A stretch of 64,000 nt of DNA from Blastococcus saxobsidens (GCF_010682065.1 NZ_JAAGWG010000007.1:124001-188000), one strand, 5' to 3'; positions 49,643 through 61,437 are shown, numbered from the stretch's first letter. Numbers and translations are program-made. Notes: a model not told the origin generated them from the letters alone.

Positions 49643-49725
49643 CATCCACACGAACGTGTGTGGACAACGGTCACCTTCCACCGGTGCGGCTGACAGACTG
49701 GGCGGCGACCGGATGGAGAACGCAG

Positions 49726-49983
49726 ATGCCCACGCCCCGTTTCCTGACCCTCGACGACGTCGCCGAGATCCTCAACGTCTCGTGGTCGCAGGCCTATGCG
49801 CTCGTCCGCCGCAAGGAGCTGCTCGCGATCCAGATCGGCGGCCGCGGCCAGTGGCGGGTCGAGGTGGACGAGCTCGAGCGCTTCATCCAGCAGAAGTACG
49901 CCGAGGCCCGGGCCGGCACGGTTCCCGAGGAGCCCGCCACTCCGGAGAGCACCCCGGCAGCCGGAGCCGAGCAGCGCGCCTGA
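49726..49983 (+). CDS. Excisionase/BldC-like HTH DNA-binding protein
   Basis: An 85-aa protein from ATG 49726 with GGAGAA about 6 nt upstream. FLTLDDVAEILNVSWSQAYA, LVRRKELLAIQIGGRGQWRV and DELERFIQQKYAEAR make a MerR-like winged helix of the excisionase (xis/BldC) type, followed by a short acidic tail. No integrase or phage gene is near, so a transcriptional role as in BldC is more likely than excision. Divergent from the CpaB-CpaE pair. Confidence 0.84.
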   Translation: MPTPRFLTLDDVAEILNVSWSQAYALVRRKELLAIQIGGRGQWRVEVDELERFIQQKYAEARAGTVPEEPATPESTPAAGAEQRA

Positions 49984-50007
49984 CCGCGCGTCCTCGAGCC
50001 CGCGGGC

Positions 50008-50580
50008 TCAGTCCCAGCCGGGCAGGAGTGTCCGGACGACGGCCACCGCGTCGATGACGACGGCGTGCACCTGCCGCACCGCGCCGGCCCGCCGCGGCTC
50101 GTCGGCCGCGTGCTCGGCCAGATCCACGTGGTCGGCGCCCACCCGGTCGATGGTCCCGGTGAGGACCGTCCCCTCGTCCAGCACGACCTGAACGGCGCTC
50201 CGGTCGCGCGCCAGTCCGCGTAGCGCCCGCCGCAGGTCCAGCCGCACCCGCACCGGGGCGTCCTCCTCATCGGCCGGTGCCGCCCGGCGACCCAGGCCGG
50301 ACACCGCGCGCACCGCACCGGTCGACACCAGCTGGTCACGACCGCGCCCGTCGTCGACCAGCAGCCAGTCCACCCCGACGTCGGCCAGCACACCCGTCAC
50401 CCGGCCCGCGCCCCGGCAGGTGAGGACGACCTCGCTGCCGACCGAGCCGGCGAGCCGCTCGGCGAGCCGGACAGCGCCCATCTCCGCGCGGGCCCGCGAC
50501 GCCCACTCCGCGCGCCCCTCGGCGTCCTCGGCCGCCTCGAACTGGGCCTGGAGGTCCGCGAAGAGCTGCTGCCACCGCAT
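50008..50580 (-). CDS. Conserved hypothetical actinobacterial protein
   Basis: A protein of 190 aa from ATG 50580, chosen over GTG 50586 because a TAGGCT box ends 6 nt upstream of the ATG. N-terminal helix LFADLQAQFEAAEDAEGRAE and RARAEMGAVRLAERLAG are followed by small beta-rich repeats: VLTCRGAGRVTGVLADVGVDW, and VLDEGTVLTGTIDRVGADHV. The two TG-x-V/I-x-D-V/R-x-G-x-D/W segments look like a duplicated SH3/Sm-like barrel. No function recognised. Confidence 0.72.
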   Translation of the reverse strand: MRWQQLFADLQAQFEAAEDAEGRAEWASRARAEMGAVRLAERLAGSVGSEVVLTCRGAGRVTGVLADVGVDWLLVDDGRGRDQLVSTGAVRAVSGLGRRAAPADEEDAPVRVRLDLRRALRGLARDRSAVQVVLDEGTVLTGTIDRVGADHVDLAEHAADEPRRAGAVRQVHAVVIDAVAVVRTLLPGWD

Positions 50581-50586
50581 ACGCAC

Positions 50587-50592
50587 AGCCTA
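50587..50592 (-). promoter_or_regulatory. Putative -10 box of a leaderless gene (TAGGCT)
   Basis: On the minus strand TAGGCT ends 6 nt before ATG 50580. It is identical to the box at 16401-16406. Confidence 0.45.
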
Positions 50593-50607
50593 GATCGTGC
50601 TGATACT

Positions 50608-50626
50608 TGCGTTTGCGTGCATTTGC
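50608..50626. promoter_or_regulatory. Putative operator shared with 49624-49642
   Basis: TGCGTTTGCGTGCATTTGC contains several TTGC/TGC repeats and continues TTGCTTTAGTGTGG, unusually T-rich for this genome. It lies 37 nt before the LysM gene and about 28 nt before the divergent gene start, a good place for a regulator. Confidence 0.45.
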
Positions 50627-50662
50627 TTGCTTTAGTGTGGTCCCGTCAACGAGAGGAGGGTC

Positions 50663-51391
50663 ATGTCGGTACTGCGACTGCTCGGCACGGCGCTCGGCAT
50701 GTCCGCGATCGCCGCCTGTCTGACGGCCCTCGCACCGTCGCTCGCCGAGTCCGTGGGGGCGCTGTCCGTTCCGCAGGCGACCGTCGACGCCGCCGGCGCC
50801 GACGTCCTCGTGCTGCATCTCGTGGGCCTGCTCGCCTGGCTCGCCTGGGCCTGGGGCGCACTGGGCCTCCTCCTGACCGCGGCCTCCGCACTGCCCGGCC
50901 TGGCCGGCGATCTGGCCGCCGGCACGGTGCGCCGGGTGCTGCCCGCGGGTGCCCGCCGCGCCGCCGCGATCGCACTGGGCATCGGCCTCGGCATCGCCCC
51001 GCCGGCGCTTGGCGTCGCAGCGGGCGCGGTCGACGGCACGACCACCACGCAGGAACTCGCGAGGCCCACCGTCCGCTCCGCCGTGCCCGACTGGGCGGCC
51101 TCCACCGTGCCCGAGCGGCAGCCGACCCACGTCCCCGACTGGGCGGCCCCCGCCCCCGCCGGGGTCCCGGACTGGCCGCAGGTCGCCGCCGGTGAGCACG
51201 TCGTCGTCCGTGGCGACTGCCTGTGGTCCATCGCCGAGCGCCGCCTGGCGGCCGGCACCGGCTCCGAGCCGACGTCCGCGGAGGTGGCCGTCGCCGTCCG
51301 GGCGTGGTGGCAGGCCAACGCCGACGTCATCGGCCCCGACCCCGACCTCCTCCTGCCGGGCCAGGTCCTGCGCCCGCCCGTCCTGCCCTGA
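50663..51391 (+). CDS. LysM-domain membrane protein
   Basis: A protein of 242 aa from ATG 50663 (GAGAGGAGGG upstream). Two or three hydrophobic segments (about 9-30, 50-75, 93-113) are followed by a Pro-rich linker with repeated VPDWA units, then a C-terminal LysM-like domain: GEHVVVRGDCLWSIAERRLA ending DPDLLLPGQVLRPPVLP. LysM binds peptidoglycan, so it probably tethers the wall. It precedes the Rv3235-type gene and follows the HTH protein. Confidence 0.84.
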   Translation: MSVLRLLGTALGMSAIAACLTALAPSLAESVGALSVPQATVDAAGADVLVLHLVGLLAWLAWAWGALGLLLTAASALPGLAGDLAAGTVRRVLPAGARRAAAIALGIGLGIAPPALGVAAGAVDGTTTTQELARPTVRSAVPDWAASTVPERQPTHVPDWAAPAPAGVPDWPQVAAGEHVVVRGDCLWSIAERRLAAGTGSEPTSAEVAVAVRAWWQANADVIGPDPDLLLPGQVLRPPVLP

Positions 51392-51426
51392 CCCGCACCT
51401 CTACCTCGCCCGACCTGGGAGCCCCG

Positions 51427-51969
51427 ATGACCGCGCCGTCCCGCACCGCCCCGTCCACCACCCACCCGGCACTCCGGCTGGCCGTCGTCGCCACGCCGCA
51501 GCCCCCGCTCGAGGAGCGGCCGGCGCTGCGCCTGGTGCAGCCGGGGGCCACGGTCCCGCGACCGGCGCACCGGCCCGGTCCGCGGCCGCGGACGCTGGCC
51601 GCCCCCGTGCCCGACGGCGACTTCGGGCCGGTGTGGTCGGCGCGGTCCGACCTCCCGGGCGCCGCGGAGACCGGGCGCGCCCTGCTGACCACCACGCTCG
51701 AGGCGCTCACCGGGCGCCGGCCGCTCACCCAGCTGCGCCCGTTCACCGCGGCCGGCCTCTACGCCGCGCTGACCAGCGGCCGCCGCCCCGGGTGGTGCGC
51801 CGAGGGGAGCGCCCCGGTGATCCTCGGCCGGGTCCGGGTGTGCGAGCCGGTGGACGGGGTGGCCGAGATCAGCGCCGTCGCCCATCGCGCCGGCCGGGCG
51901 CACGCGGTCGCCGCCCGCCTGGAGGGCATCGACGGTCGCTGGCGGTGCACCGCCCTGCAGATCGGCTGA
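51427..51969 (+). CDS. Rv3235 family protein
   Basis: A protein of 180 aa from ATG 51427. The N-terminal 70 residues are Pro/Arg/Ala-rich; the C-terminal part (ALLTTTLEALTGRRPLTQLR, then PFTAAGLYAALTSG and AEISAVAHRAGRAHAVAARL, ending RWRCTALQIG) matches the Rv3235 family, a conserved actinobacterial protein located upstream of secA1. Function unknown. A strong bidirectional terminator follows. Confidence 0.85.
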   Translation: MTAPSRTAPSTTHPALRLAVVATPQPPLEERPALRLVQPGATVPRPAHRPGPRPRTLAAPVPDGDFGPVWSARSDLPGAAETGRALLTTTLEALTGRRPLTQLRPFTAAGLYAALTSGRRPGWCAEGSAPVILGRVRVCEPVDGVAEISAVAHRAGRAHAVAARLEGIDGRWRCTALQIG

Positions 51970-51994
51970 GCCGAGCCGGTCGCCCCGGACAGCA

Positions 51995-52031
51995 CGACGC
52001 CCCGCCGACCATCGTGGTCGGCGGGGCGTCG
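51995..52031. terminator. Strong hairpin between convergent genes
   Basis: CGACGCCCCGCCGACC (51995-52010) pairs perfectly with 52016-52031, 16 bp with a 5-nt loop (ATCGT). It lies between the Rv3235-type stop and the secA stop and should terminate both. Confidence 0.8.
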
Positions 52032-52044
52032 TCGGGTCAGCGGA

Positions 52045-55014
<2,970 letters not shown>

Positions 55015-55096
55015 GTCCCCAGCGTAGGCGGCCCGGTCGGCAGTGCGGTCCCCCCGACCGCCTGGAGCGGCGCCCGGGCACCACGCGCCCCATCCG

Positions 55097-55102
55097 TACG
55101 CT
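55097..55102 (+). promoter_or_regulatory. Putative -10 box of a leaderless gene (TACGCT)
   Basis: TACGCT ends 6 nt before ATG 55109. Confidence 0.42.
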
Positions 55103-55108
55103 CCCGGT

Positions 55109-55501
55109 ATGGCCCGCGACCTCTCCGACCCCGGCCCCGGCCTGCTGGAGTTCCTCACCGAGCGGCACCTCGCCACGCTCACCACGTTGCGCGCCGACGG
55201 CACGCCCCACGTGGTGCCGGTCGGCGTCACCTACGACGCCGCGACGCGCACCGCACGAGTGATCACCTCGGGCACGTCGGCGAAGGCGCGGCACGTCCGC
55301 GACGGGCAGGGTCGCGTCGCCGTCTGCCAGGTGGACGGGCGGCGCTGGGCGACCCTGGAAGGAGCGGCGGTGGTCCGGGACGACGCCGAGTCCGTCGCCG
55401 ACGCGGTCGAGCGCTACGCACGCCGGTACCGGCAGCCCAGGGAGAACCCGGCGCGCGTCGTCATCGAGATCTCGGTCGACCGGATCCTCGGCAACGCCTG
55501 A
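55109..55501 (+). CDS. PPOX-class F420-dependent enzyme
   Basis: A protein of 130 aa with a split beta-barrel of the pyridoxamine-phosphate-oxidase superfamily: [71 protein letters not shown]. This resembles TIGR03618-type F420-binding enzymes common in actinobacteria. Cofactor and substrate are inferred from the family. Leaderless start at ATG 55109 is likely. Convergent with hpf. Confidence 0.82.
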   Translation: MARDLSDPGPGLLEFLTERHLATLTTLRADGTPHVVPVGVTYDAATRTARVITSGTSAKARHVRDGQGRVAVCQVDGRRWATLEGAAVVRDDAESVADAVERYARRYRQPRENPARVVIEISVDRILGNA

Positions 55502-55511
55502 TCCGGCGACC

Positions 55512-55543
55512 GGGCGGGGGCGCGGTCGGCCGCGCCCCCGCCC
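55512..55543. terminator. Strong hairpin between convergent genes
   Basis: GGGCGGGGGCGCGG (55512-55525) pairs perfectly with CCGCGCCCCCGCCC (55530-55543) around a TCGG tetraloop. It lies between the PPOX and hpf stop codons. Confidence 0.8.
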
Positions 55544-55547
55544 AGGG

Positions 55548-56231
55548 TCAGACGGTCGCCGCCTCGGGGGCGGCGGGCACCGGTGCCGCGCCGTCCTGCG
55601 CGACGGGATCGAGCCGGATCAGCCCGTAGTCGTAGGCGTGCCGGCGGTAGACGACCGTCGGCTGCCCGGTGTCGGCGCACTGGAAGAGGAAGAAGTCGTG
55701 ACCGACCAGCTCCATCTCGTGGAGCGCCTGGTCGACGGTCATCGGCGTGGCGGGGTGGTGCTTCTCGCGCACCACCTGGCCGGGCAGGTGTTCGTCCAGC
55801 TCGGTGACGTGCGGCCCGGAGGCGAGCTCGCGGTCGAGCTGGAGCTGCTGCTCGATGTTCAGTTCGGGGTGCCCCGCGTCCAGGGGGCTGCCGGCGAGCC
55901 GGACGCTCTCCGGGGTACGGCGCCCGTGGTGCACGCGGCGGCGGTCGGCCGCCCGGCGCAGCCGGTTGTCCAGCTTCCCGGACGCCAGGTCCAGCGCGGC
56001 GTAGAAGTCGGGGCCGGCGGCTTCGGCCCGGACCACCGGCCCCTTGCCGCGCAGCGTGATCTCCACGCGCTGGCAGGCGGCCGACTGGCGGGGGTTCTTC
56101 TCGTGGAACAGTTCCACGTCGATGCGCGAGAGCTTGGCGTCGAACCGCTCCAGCTGACCGACCTTGTCCTCGACGTGCTGTCGGTAGTGCTCGGGAACTT
56201 CGACGTTACGACCACGGACCACGATCTCCAT
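55548..56231 (-). CDS. hpf: Long-form ribosome hibernation-promoting factor
   Basis: A protein of 227 aa from ATG 56231 with GGGAGG upstream. The N-terminal S30AE domain (EIVVRGRNVEVPEHYRQHVE, ASGKLDNRLRRAADRRR) binds the ribosome, and the C-terminal domain (VVREKHHPATPMTVDQALHE, MELVGHDFFLFQCADTGQPT) mediates dimerisation into 100S ribosomes, as in long-form HPF/MPY. It follows the comF-like gene on the same strand, 39 nt downstream. Matches Rv3241c next to secA1. Confidence 0.93.
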   Translation of the reverse strand: MEIVVRGRNVEVPEHYRQHVEDKVGQLERFDAKLSRIDVELFHEKNPRQSAACQRVEITLRGKGPVVRAEAAGPDFYAALDLASGKLDNRLRRAADRRRVHHGRRTPESVRLAGSPLDAGHPELNIEQQLQLDRELASGPHVTELDEHLPGQVVREKHHPATPMTVDQALHEMELVGHDFFLFQCADTGQPTVVYRRHAYDYGLIRLDPVAQDGAAPVPAAPEAATV

Positions 56232-56270
56232 GAGACCTCCCGGTTGGGACGGGTATTGGTCGCTTCGACG

Positions 56271-57080
56271 CTAGTCCCTCCGCCGTGGTCCCGACAGTCG
56301 ATCGAGGTCGTGGCCGGGGACGGTCGGGAGCCGGTACGGGCCGGGCCCGGGACACGCCCCGGGCGTCGTCCCCGACGGTCTCGGTGTGGCCGCCACGACC
56401 GCCGCGAGCACCGGTGCCGAGTCCGGTGCGAGCCCGGCCGACAGCACCCGCGCCGCCTCGCACAGCGTGGCCCCGGTGGTGACGACGTCGTCCACGAGCA
56501 CGAGCAACGCCCCCGGTGGCGGGGCCGCGGCACCCGGGTCGGGCGCGAAGCTGCCGGCGAGGTTGGCCCGGCGCTGCGCCGGCGTCAGCCCGGCGGAGTC
56601 ACGCACCCGCCCGCGACGGCGGAGCAGCCGCTGCTGCCGGGCCGGGACCCCGGCGGCCCGCAGCTCGGTCACCGCCCGGGACGTCAGCTCGCGCACGTGG
56701 TCCCGCCCGCGCGCCCGCAGCGCCGCCCGTGACGCGGGCAGCGGCACGAGCACCACGGGGGCGGCCGGGTGCAGGGACCCGAGGCGGACGGCGGCGACCG
56801 CGAGTGCCAGCGCGGCCCCGAGGGGCCGGGCCAGCTCGGCGCGGCCGTGCTCCTTGAAGGCGTTGACCAGCGGTCGCACGGGACCGGCGTAGGCACCCGC
56901 GGCCACGGTCGGTGGCAGGCCCACCGGGAAGCGGCGCGGCTGGGCCAGCCGCGGCACGGTGAGCAGCGCGGCGCACGGAGGGCAGACGCTGCGGCCGGGC
57001 ACGCCGCAGCCGGCGCAGGTGCGCGGCAGCACCAGGTCGGCGAGCGCAGCCCCCACCTCCCGGAGCGTCGAACCGGCCAT
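56271..57080 (-). CDS. ComF-family phosphoribosyltransferase-like protein
   Basis: A protein of 269 aa. An N-terminal zinc finger has C22, C25, C33 and C36 (CAGC...CPPC), as in ComF. The PRT domain has VLVPLPASRAALRARGRDHV and the PRPP loop LVLVDDVVTTGATLCEA near 191-207. ComF assists DNA uptake in competent bacteria; in actinobacteria its role is unclear. The last 30 residues are Pro/Gly-rich. Same order as Rv3242c-Rv3241c. Confidence 0.87.
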   Translation of the reverse strand: MAGSTLREVGAALADLVLPRTCAGCGVPGRSVCPPCAALLTVPRLAQPRRFPVGLPPTVAAGAYAGPVRPLVNAFKEHGRAELARPLGAALALAVAAVRLGSLHPAAPVVLVPLPASRAALRARGRDHVRELTSRAVTELRAAGVPARQQRLLRRRGRVRDSAGLTPAQRRANLAGSFAPDPGAAAPPPGALLVLVDDVVTTGATLCEAARVLSAGLAPDSAPVLAAVVAATPRPSGTTPGACPGPGPYRLPTVPGHDLDRLSGPRRRD

Positions 57081-57090
57081 TCCCGCAGCC

Positions 57091-57148
57091 TATGGCCCCG
57101 TCCCGAGGCTCGGGCCGAGCCTGCGAGGCCTGAGGAGGACGGGGTCCT
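57091..57148 (-). repeat. 3'-flank stem-loop element, family 1
   Basis: An 8-bp stem CCCCGTCC (57096-57103) with GGACGGGG (57137-57144) encloses a 33-nt loop with GAGCCTGCGAGGCCTG, followed by TCCT. It ends 24 nt after (in gene sense) the lpqB stop, farther than most copies. Confidence 0.75.
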
Positions 57149-57172
57149 TCCCCTGTGGACGGGGCGCGACGC

Positions 57173-58903
57173 TCAGAGCGGGTAGAACGGCGCCGCGCCG
57201 GGCAACGGCTCCGCCCCGCGGACCAGCGTCACCCACGTCCCGCCGGCCAGTTGCCACATCGTGTCCTGGGCGATGACCAGGGCCTGCCGGTCGGGCGCGA
57301 CAGCCAGCGACGTCGGCTGGCTGGGCAGCCCGGAGGTGGTCACCTGCACCAGCCCCCACCCGTCGACGCCCACCGCGTACGGGACGATGCGGTCCTCCCC
57401 CTCGTCCCCGGCCAGTACGAGCAGCGTGGCACTGTCCCGCCAGGCGACGTCGGTGACCTGGGCCAGGCTCGGCGCCACCTCCCGCAGGTCGCGCAGCACC
57501 ACGGCGCCGTCGTCGGACCGGACGACGGTGCCCACGTACAGCCGGCGGCCCCCCGGGCCGTCGACGACGACGGCCGCGCGGACACCGTCCGGGGAGAGCT
57601 GCAGGACCTCGGTGCGGCCGAGCCCGGCCAGCGTGGGGGCGGCGACCGGCTGCGGCGGACCACCGGCAGGGACCCGCACCACCTCGGTGCCGTCCCGCAC
57701 CACCCAGGCCTCGCTCCGGGTGGCGGCGACGGTGGGAGCGCTCAGCGTCGCTCCGCTGAGCACCGGGGAGAGCTCGCCGTCGTACGGGCCGGCCAGCAGC
57801 GTGGCGCCGGTCGGGTCGGGGCGGACGCCGACCAGGAAGGACAGCCGGCCGCTGGCCTCCTCGGCCGACACGGCGGCGCTGCTGAGCCCGTAGGCGCCCT
57901 CGCCGGCCGGCCCCGGGGTCGGTTCGCCCCGGAGGACCGTGCGCAGGGCACCGCCCTCCAGGTAGTGGCCGACGCCGTCGATCGGCACCGCATCGGGGTC
58001 GAAGGCCGCCCAGTCCTCGACCGTCTGCTGCTCCGGGACGTCGGCCGGCTGCACCGGCTCACCGTCCACCAGGACGACGACCTCGTTGATCCGCGGCCGA
58101 TCCAGCTGGGTGAGCGTCCAGACCAGCTGGGCACAGATCTTGGCCAGCTCGGGCGACGGCTCGGCCGGCAGCCCGGTCAGCTCGACCGTCGCCAGCTGGT
58201 CCTCGACGGTGACCGCCCGGCTCAGCCGCACGCCCGCGATCGGGTTGCGGACCCCCTGGGCCAGCGGGGCCGATGGGCCGGCCAGCAGCCGGTCCACCGC
58301 CTGCGTCGGCTGCGACTCCCCGGCGATCAGGTAGCGCGGATCGGGCACCACCCGCTGCTCGGTCGGGTCGAGGAAGTACAACTGGATCTGGTCGTAGAGC
58401 CGCTCGAAGTCAGGCTGCAGCATGATCAGGCCGTCCGGGGGGTCGCTCAGCCGCCACTCGCCCTCGACCTGCTCGAGGCGGAACTCGCGGGTGAAGAGGT
58501 CGCGGCCGCTCATGGTGAAGACGCCCCGCGGGTCCACCGTGCCGACGAGGTTCGCCGTCACCGCCACCGTCCCGGAGTCGGTGATCGCGGTGGCGTAGTC
58601 GGTCCGGATGATGCTGATGCCGGTCTCGTCCTGCCAGGTCTCGGCCGCGAGCGGCGTGAGGTGCTGACGCGCCACGGGGTGCGGGGACACCGTGCTGGCC
58701 GAGGCATCGATGAAGGTGCGCACGACCTCCTCGGGGCTGGCGCCCGGCGCCGGCGGCAGCGGCTCGATGCCGACGGACTCCGCGGGGCGCTGCGGCGCCT
58801 GGGTGATGATGTTGGTCGGCGAGCTGCTGGGCACCGTCGAGCACGACACCAGGGGCAGCGCCGCGGCCAGCAGCACCGCCGGCAGCGTGCGTCGGCGACT
58901 CAT
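57173..58903 (-). CDS. lpqB: Lipoprotein LpqB, accessory to MtrAB
   Basis: A protein of 576 aa. Signal peptide MSRRRTLPAVLLAAALPLVS with a lipobox Cys at 21 (LVSC). The N-terminal GerMN-like domain has VVRTFIDASASTVSPHPVAR, and the C-terminal part is a beta-propeller-like domain (VLQLSPDGVRAAVVVDGPGG). LpqB modulates MtrB signalling and cell-wall homeostasis. Its ATG overlaps the mtrB stop (ATGA), so mtrA-mtrB-lpqB form one operon as in other actinobacteria. Confidence 0.93.
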   Translation of the reverse strand: MSRRRTLPAVLLAAALPLVSCSTVPSSSPTNIITQAPQRPAESVGIEPLPPAPGASPEEVVRTFIDASASTVSPHPVARQHLTPLAAETWQDETGISIIRTDYATAITDSGTVAVTANLVGTVDPRGVFTMSGRDLFTREFRLEQVEGEWRLSDPPDGLIMLQPDFERLYDQIQLYFLDPTEQRVVPDPRYLIAGESQPTQAVDRLLAGPSAPLAQGVRNPIAGVRLSRAVTVEDQLATVELTGLPAEPSPELAKICAQLVWTLTQLDRPRINEVVVLVDGEPVQPADVPEQQTVEDWAAFDPDAVPIDGVGHYLEGGALRTVLRGEPTPGPAGEGAYGLSSAAVSAEEASGRLSFLVGVRPDPTGATLLAGPYDGELSPVLSGATLSAPTVAATRSEAWVVRDGTEVVRVPAGGPPQPVAAPTLAGLGRTEVLQLSPDGVRAAVVVDGPGGRRLYVGTVVRSDDGAVVLRDLREVAPSLAQVTDVAWRDSATLLVLAGDEGEDRIVPYAVGVDGWGLVQVTTSGLPSQPTSLAVAPDRQALVIAQDTMWQLAGGTWVTLVRGAEPLPGAAPFYPL

Positions 58904-60615
58904 CGGGGGCCTCCCGCACGGCGCAGCCGGACCGGGCGCAGCGGCAGCGGCGAGCTGGTCAGGTCCTCCCCCGCCACCAGGGGGACCGTGAGGCGGAACT
59001 GGGCACCGGCGCCGGGCTGGCCCCACACCTGCAGCCAGCCGCCGTGCAGACGGGCGTCCTCGAGGCTGATCGACAGGCCCAGGCCGCTGCCGCCGACGGT
59101 CCGCACCCGGGAGGGGTCGGCCCGCCAGAATCGGTCGAACACGTGCTGGGCCTCCCCGGCGCTCAGCCCCACGCCGTGGTCCCGGACCGTCACGGCGGCG
59201 GCCGAACGGTTGGACGCCAGGGTGATCTCCACCGGGTGCCCGGCCCCGTGCTCGATGGCGTTGCCCACCAGGTTGCGCAGGATGCGCTCGACGCGGCGGG
59301 CGTCGACCTCGGCGAGCACCGCCTCCGCCGGGACGGTGACCTGCAGCTCGCACTCGTGCCGCAGCGCCAGCGCCGTCATGCCGTCGACGACCCGGTCGAC
59401 CAGCGCGCCGAGGTCGGTGGGTGCGGAGTCCAGGACGGCGGCGCCGGCGTCGTAGCGGCTGATCTCCAGCAGGTCGGTGAGCAGCGCCTCGAACCGGTCG
59501 AGCTCGGTGTGCAGCAGCTCGGCGGAGCGGGCCACGTGCGGGGCGAACTCGTCGCGGGACTCGTGCAGGATCTCCGCGGCCATCTGCACGGTGGTCAGCG
59601 GGGTGCGCAGCTCGTGCGACACGTCGGAGGTGAACCGCTGCTGCAGCTGGGAGAGCCCCTCGAGCTGGGTGATCTGCCGCTGGAGGCTGTCGGCCATGGC
59701 GTTGAAGCTGGTGGCCAGGCGGGCGAGGTCGTCCTCACCACGGACGACCATGCGTTCCTCGAGCTGGCCCTCCGCGAGCCGTTGCGCCGTGCCGGCCGCG
59801 CGCCGCACCGGGTCCACGACCAGCCGGGTGACCAGCACCGCGATGCCGACGACGAGGAGGGTCAGCGCCACGCCGCTGATGACCACGGTGCTGCGGATCA
59901 GCGAGAGGCTCTCCTGCTCCTGCTGGAGCGGGAAGGCGTAGTACAGCTCGATGCGGTCGGGGCCCTGTGCGTCACCGGAGACGGGCGAGCCCACGAGCAG
60001 CGTCGACTGCAGGTCACCGGTGGCGTCGGGCACCTGGTCGTACTTGGACGCCTGGCTGCCGGAGTCGACGGCCGCCCGCAGCTCCCGCGGCAGCGCCTCG
60101 TAGAGCGGCCGGCGGGTGGTGGTCGTCCGGTCCTGGTTGGCGGGGCGGTAGACCATGACGACGTCGAAGTCGCCGGCGGCCCCGCCCCGCTGCAGCAGCG
60201 CGTTCACGGTGCGGTCGAGGGTGGAGCGGACGCTCGCCGCGTCGCCGGTGGCGATGCCGGCCACCTCGTTCTGCGCGTACACGACGCCGGCCTGCACCTG
60301 GTCGATCGCGGCCTGCCGCTTGACGTCGAGCAGCTGGTCCCGGATCTGGCTGAACAGCACCATGCTGACGATCACCACCACCGTGCCCGCCACCACCGTG
60401 GTGATGGCGCCGATGCGGACCTGCAGCGAGGAGCGCCAGGTGGCCAGCGCACGGCGCGCCTCCCGGCGGGTGGCCTGTCGCAGCCGCCGTCGGCCGGTGC
60501 CGGCCCGCCGCCACAGACCGCGCCGGATGCGCCGCAGCTCGTCGGCCAGGGGGCGCCGGTCGGGGGCGCTCGGCCCCGACCCGGCGTCCGTCTCGGGCAG
60601 ACGAGTGGCGGTCAC
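58900..60615 (-). CDS. mtrB: Sensor histidine kinase MtrB
   Basis: A protein of 571 aa from GTG 60615. TM helices at about 69-90 and 247-268 flank an extracytoplasmic sensor domain; a HAMP domain follows (VVDPVRRAAGTAQRLAEGQL). The phosphoacceptor is H334 in FTSDVSHELRTPLTTVQ; the ATPase has N (RNLVGNAIEHG), F (FDRFWRAD) and G2 (GGSGLGLSIS) boxes. MtrB phosphorylates MtrA to control cell-wall and division genes. 58 nt separate it from mtrA. Confidence 0.95.
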   Translation of the reverse strand: MTATRLPETDAGSGPSAPDRRPLADELRRIRRGLWRRAGTGRRRLRQATRREARRALATWRSSLQVRIGAITTVVAGTVVVIVSMVLFSQIRDQLLDVKRQAAIDQVQAGVVYAQNEVAGIATGDAASVRSTLDRTVNALLQRGGAAGDFDVVMVYRPANQDRTTTTRRPLYEALPRELRAAVDSGSQASKYDQVPDATGDLQSTLLVGSPVSGDAQGPDRIELYYAFPLQQEQESLSLIRSTVVISGVALTLLVVGIAVLVTRLVVDPVRRAAGTAQRLAEGQLEERMVVRGEDDLARLATSFNAMADSLQRQITQLEGLSQLQQRFTSDVSHELRTPLTTVQMAAEILHESRDEFAPHVARSAELLHTELDRFEALLTDLLEISRYDAGAAVLDSAPTDLGALVDRVVDGMTALALRHECELQVTVPAEAVLAEVDARRVERILRNLVGNAIEHGAGHPVEITLASNRSAAAVTVRDHGVGLSAGEAQHVFDRFWRADPSRVRTVGGSGLGLSISLEDARLHGGWLQVWGQPGAGAQFRLTVPLVAGEDLTSSPLPLRPVRLRRAGGPR

Positions 60616-60673
60616 CGCTCCATTGTCGCGGACCCGGCACCGGATCCGGGGAGCGCGCGCCCGGCGACCACGG

Positions 60674-61390
60674 TCAGGGCGGGCCGGCCTTGTAGCCGAC
60701 CCCGCGCACGGTCAGCACGACCTCGGGCTTCTCCGGGTCGCGCTCGACCTTGGCGCGCAGGCGCTGGACGTGCACGTTCACCAGGCGGGTGTCGGCGGCG
60801 TGCCGGTAGCCCCACACCTGCTCGAGCAGCAGCTCGCGGGTGAACACCTGCCGCGGCTTGCGGGCCAGCGCCACCAGCAGGTCGAACTCCAGCGGGGTGA
60901 GAGCGATGGGCACGCCGTCGCGGCTCACCTGGTGCGCCGGGACGTCGATCTGCACGTCGCCGATGCTCAGGTTCTCGGCCTGGCCGGTCTCGCCACGGCG
61001 CAGCTGGGCCCGCACGCGGGCCACCAGCTCCACCGGCTTGAACGGCTTGGTCACGTAGTCGTCGGCGCCGGCCTCCAGCCCCTGGACGACGTCGATCGTG
61101 TCGCCCTTGGCCGTGAGCATGACGATGGGCACCGACGACTGCTGCCGGATGTCCTGGGCGATCTGCAGGCCGTTGCGGCCGGGCAGCATCAGGTCCAGGA
61201 GGACGAGGTCCGGCCGGGTCTGCTGGAAGACGCTGAGCGCGCGGTTGCCGTCGGAGACGAACGCAGGCTCGTACCCCTCGCGCCGCAGCACGATGCCGAG
61301 CATCTCGGCGAGGGCGGCGTCGTCGTCGACGACCAGGACACGGCCGCGACTGGGCCCGTTCTGGGGAGCGGTGGGTGGCACGGCGACCAT
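60674..61390 (-). CDS. mtrA: Response regulator MtrA
   Basis: A protein of 238 aa. Receiver domain with D22-24 (VVDDD), phosphoacceptor D66 (VLLDLMLPG) and K115 (VTKPF); C-terminal winged helix of the OmpR type (ALTPLEFDLLVALARKPRQV, YRHAADTRLVNVHVQRLRAK). MtrA is the regulator partner of MtrB. ATG 61390 gives an N-terminus slightly longer than the mycobacterial one; there is no strong ribosome site. A long hairpin upstream separates it from ahcY. Confidence 0.95.
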   Translation of the reverse strand: MVAVPPTAPQNGPSRGRVLVVDDDAALAEMLGIVLRREGYEPAFVSDGNRALSVFQQTRPDLVLLDLMLPGRNGLQIAQDIRQQSSVPIVMLTAKGDTIDVVQGLEAGADDYVTKPFKPVELVARVRAQLRRGETGQAENLSIGDVQIDVPAHQVSRDGVPIALTPLEFDLLVALARKPRQVFTRELLLEQVWGYRHAADTRLVNVHVQRLRAKVERDPEKPEVVLTVRGVGYKAGPP

Positions 61391-61437
61391 TCTGCGCTGA
61401 TCACGCAAGAAGTTGTCCCACCCGCCCGGGTGAGACG

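Noticed and set aside
49726..49983. Excisionase-like gene considered as a sign of an integrated phage or ICE
   Set aside because: No integrase, att-like repeat or phage gene; neighbours are conserved chromosomal genes near secA, so a BldC-like regulator is more likely.
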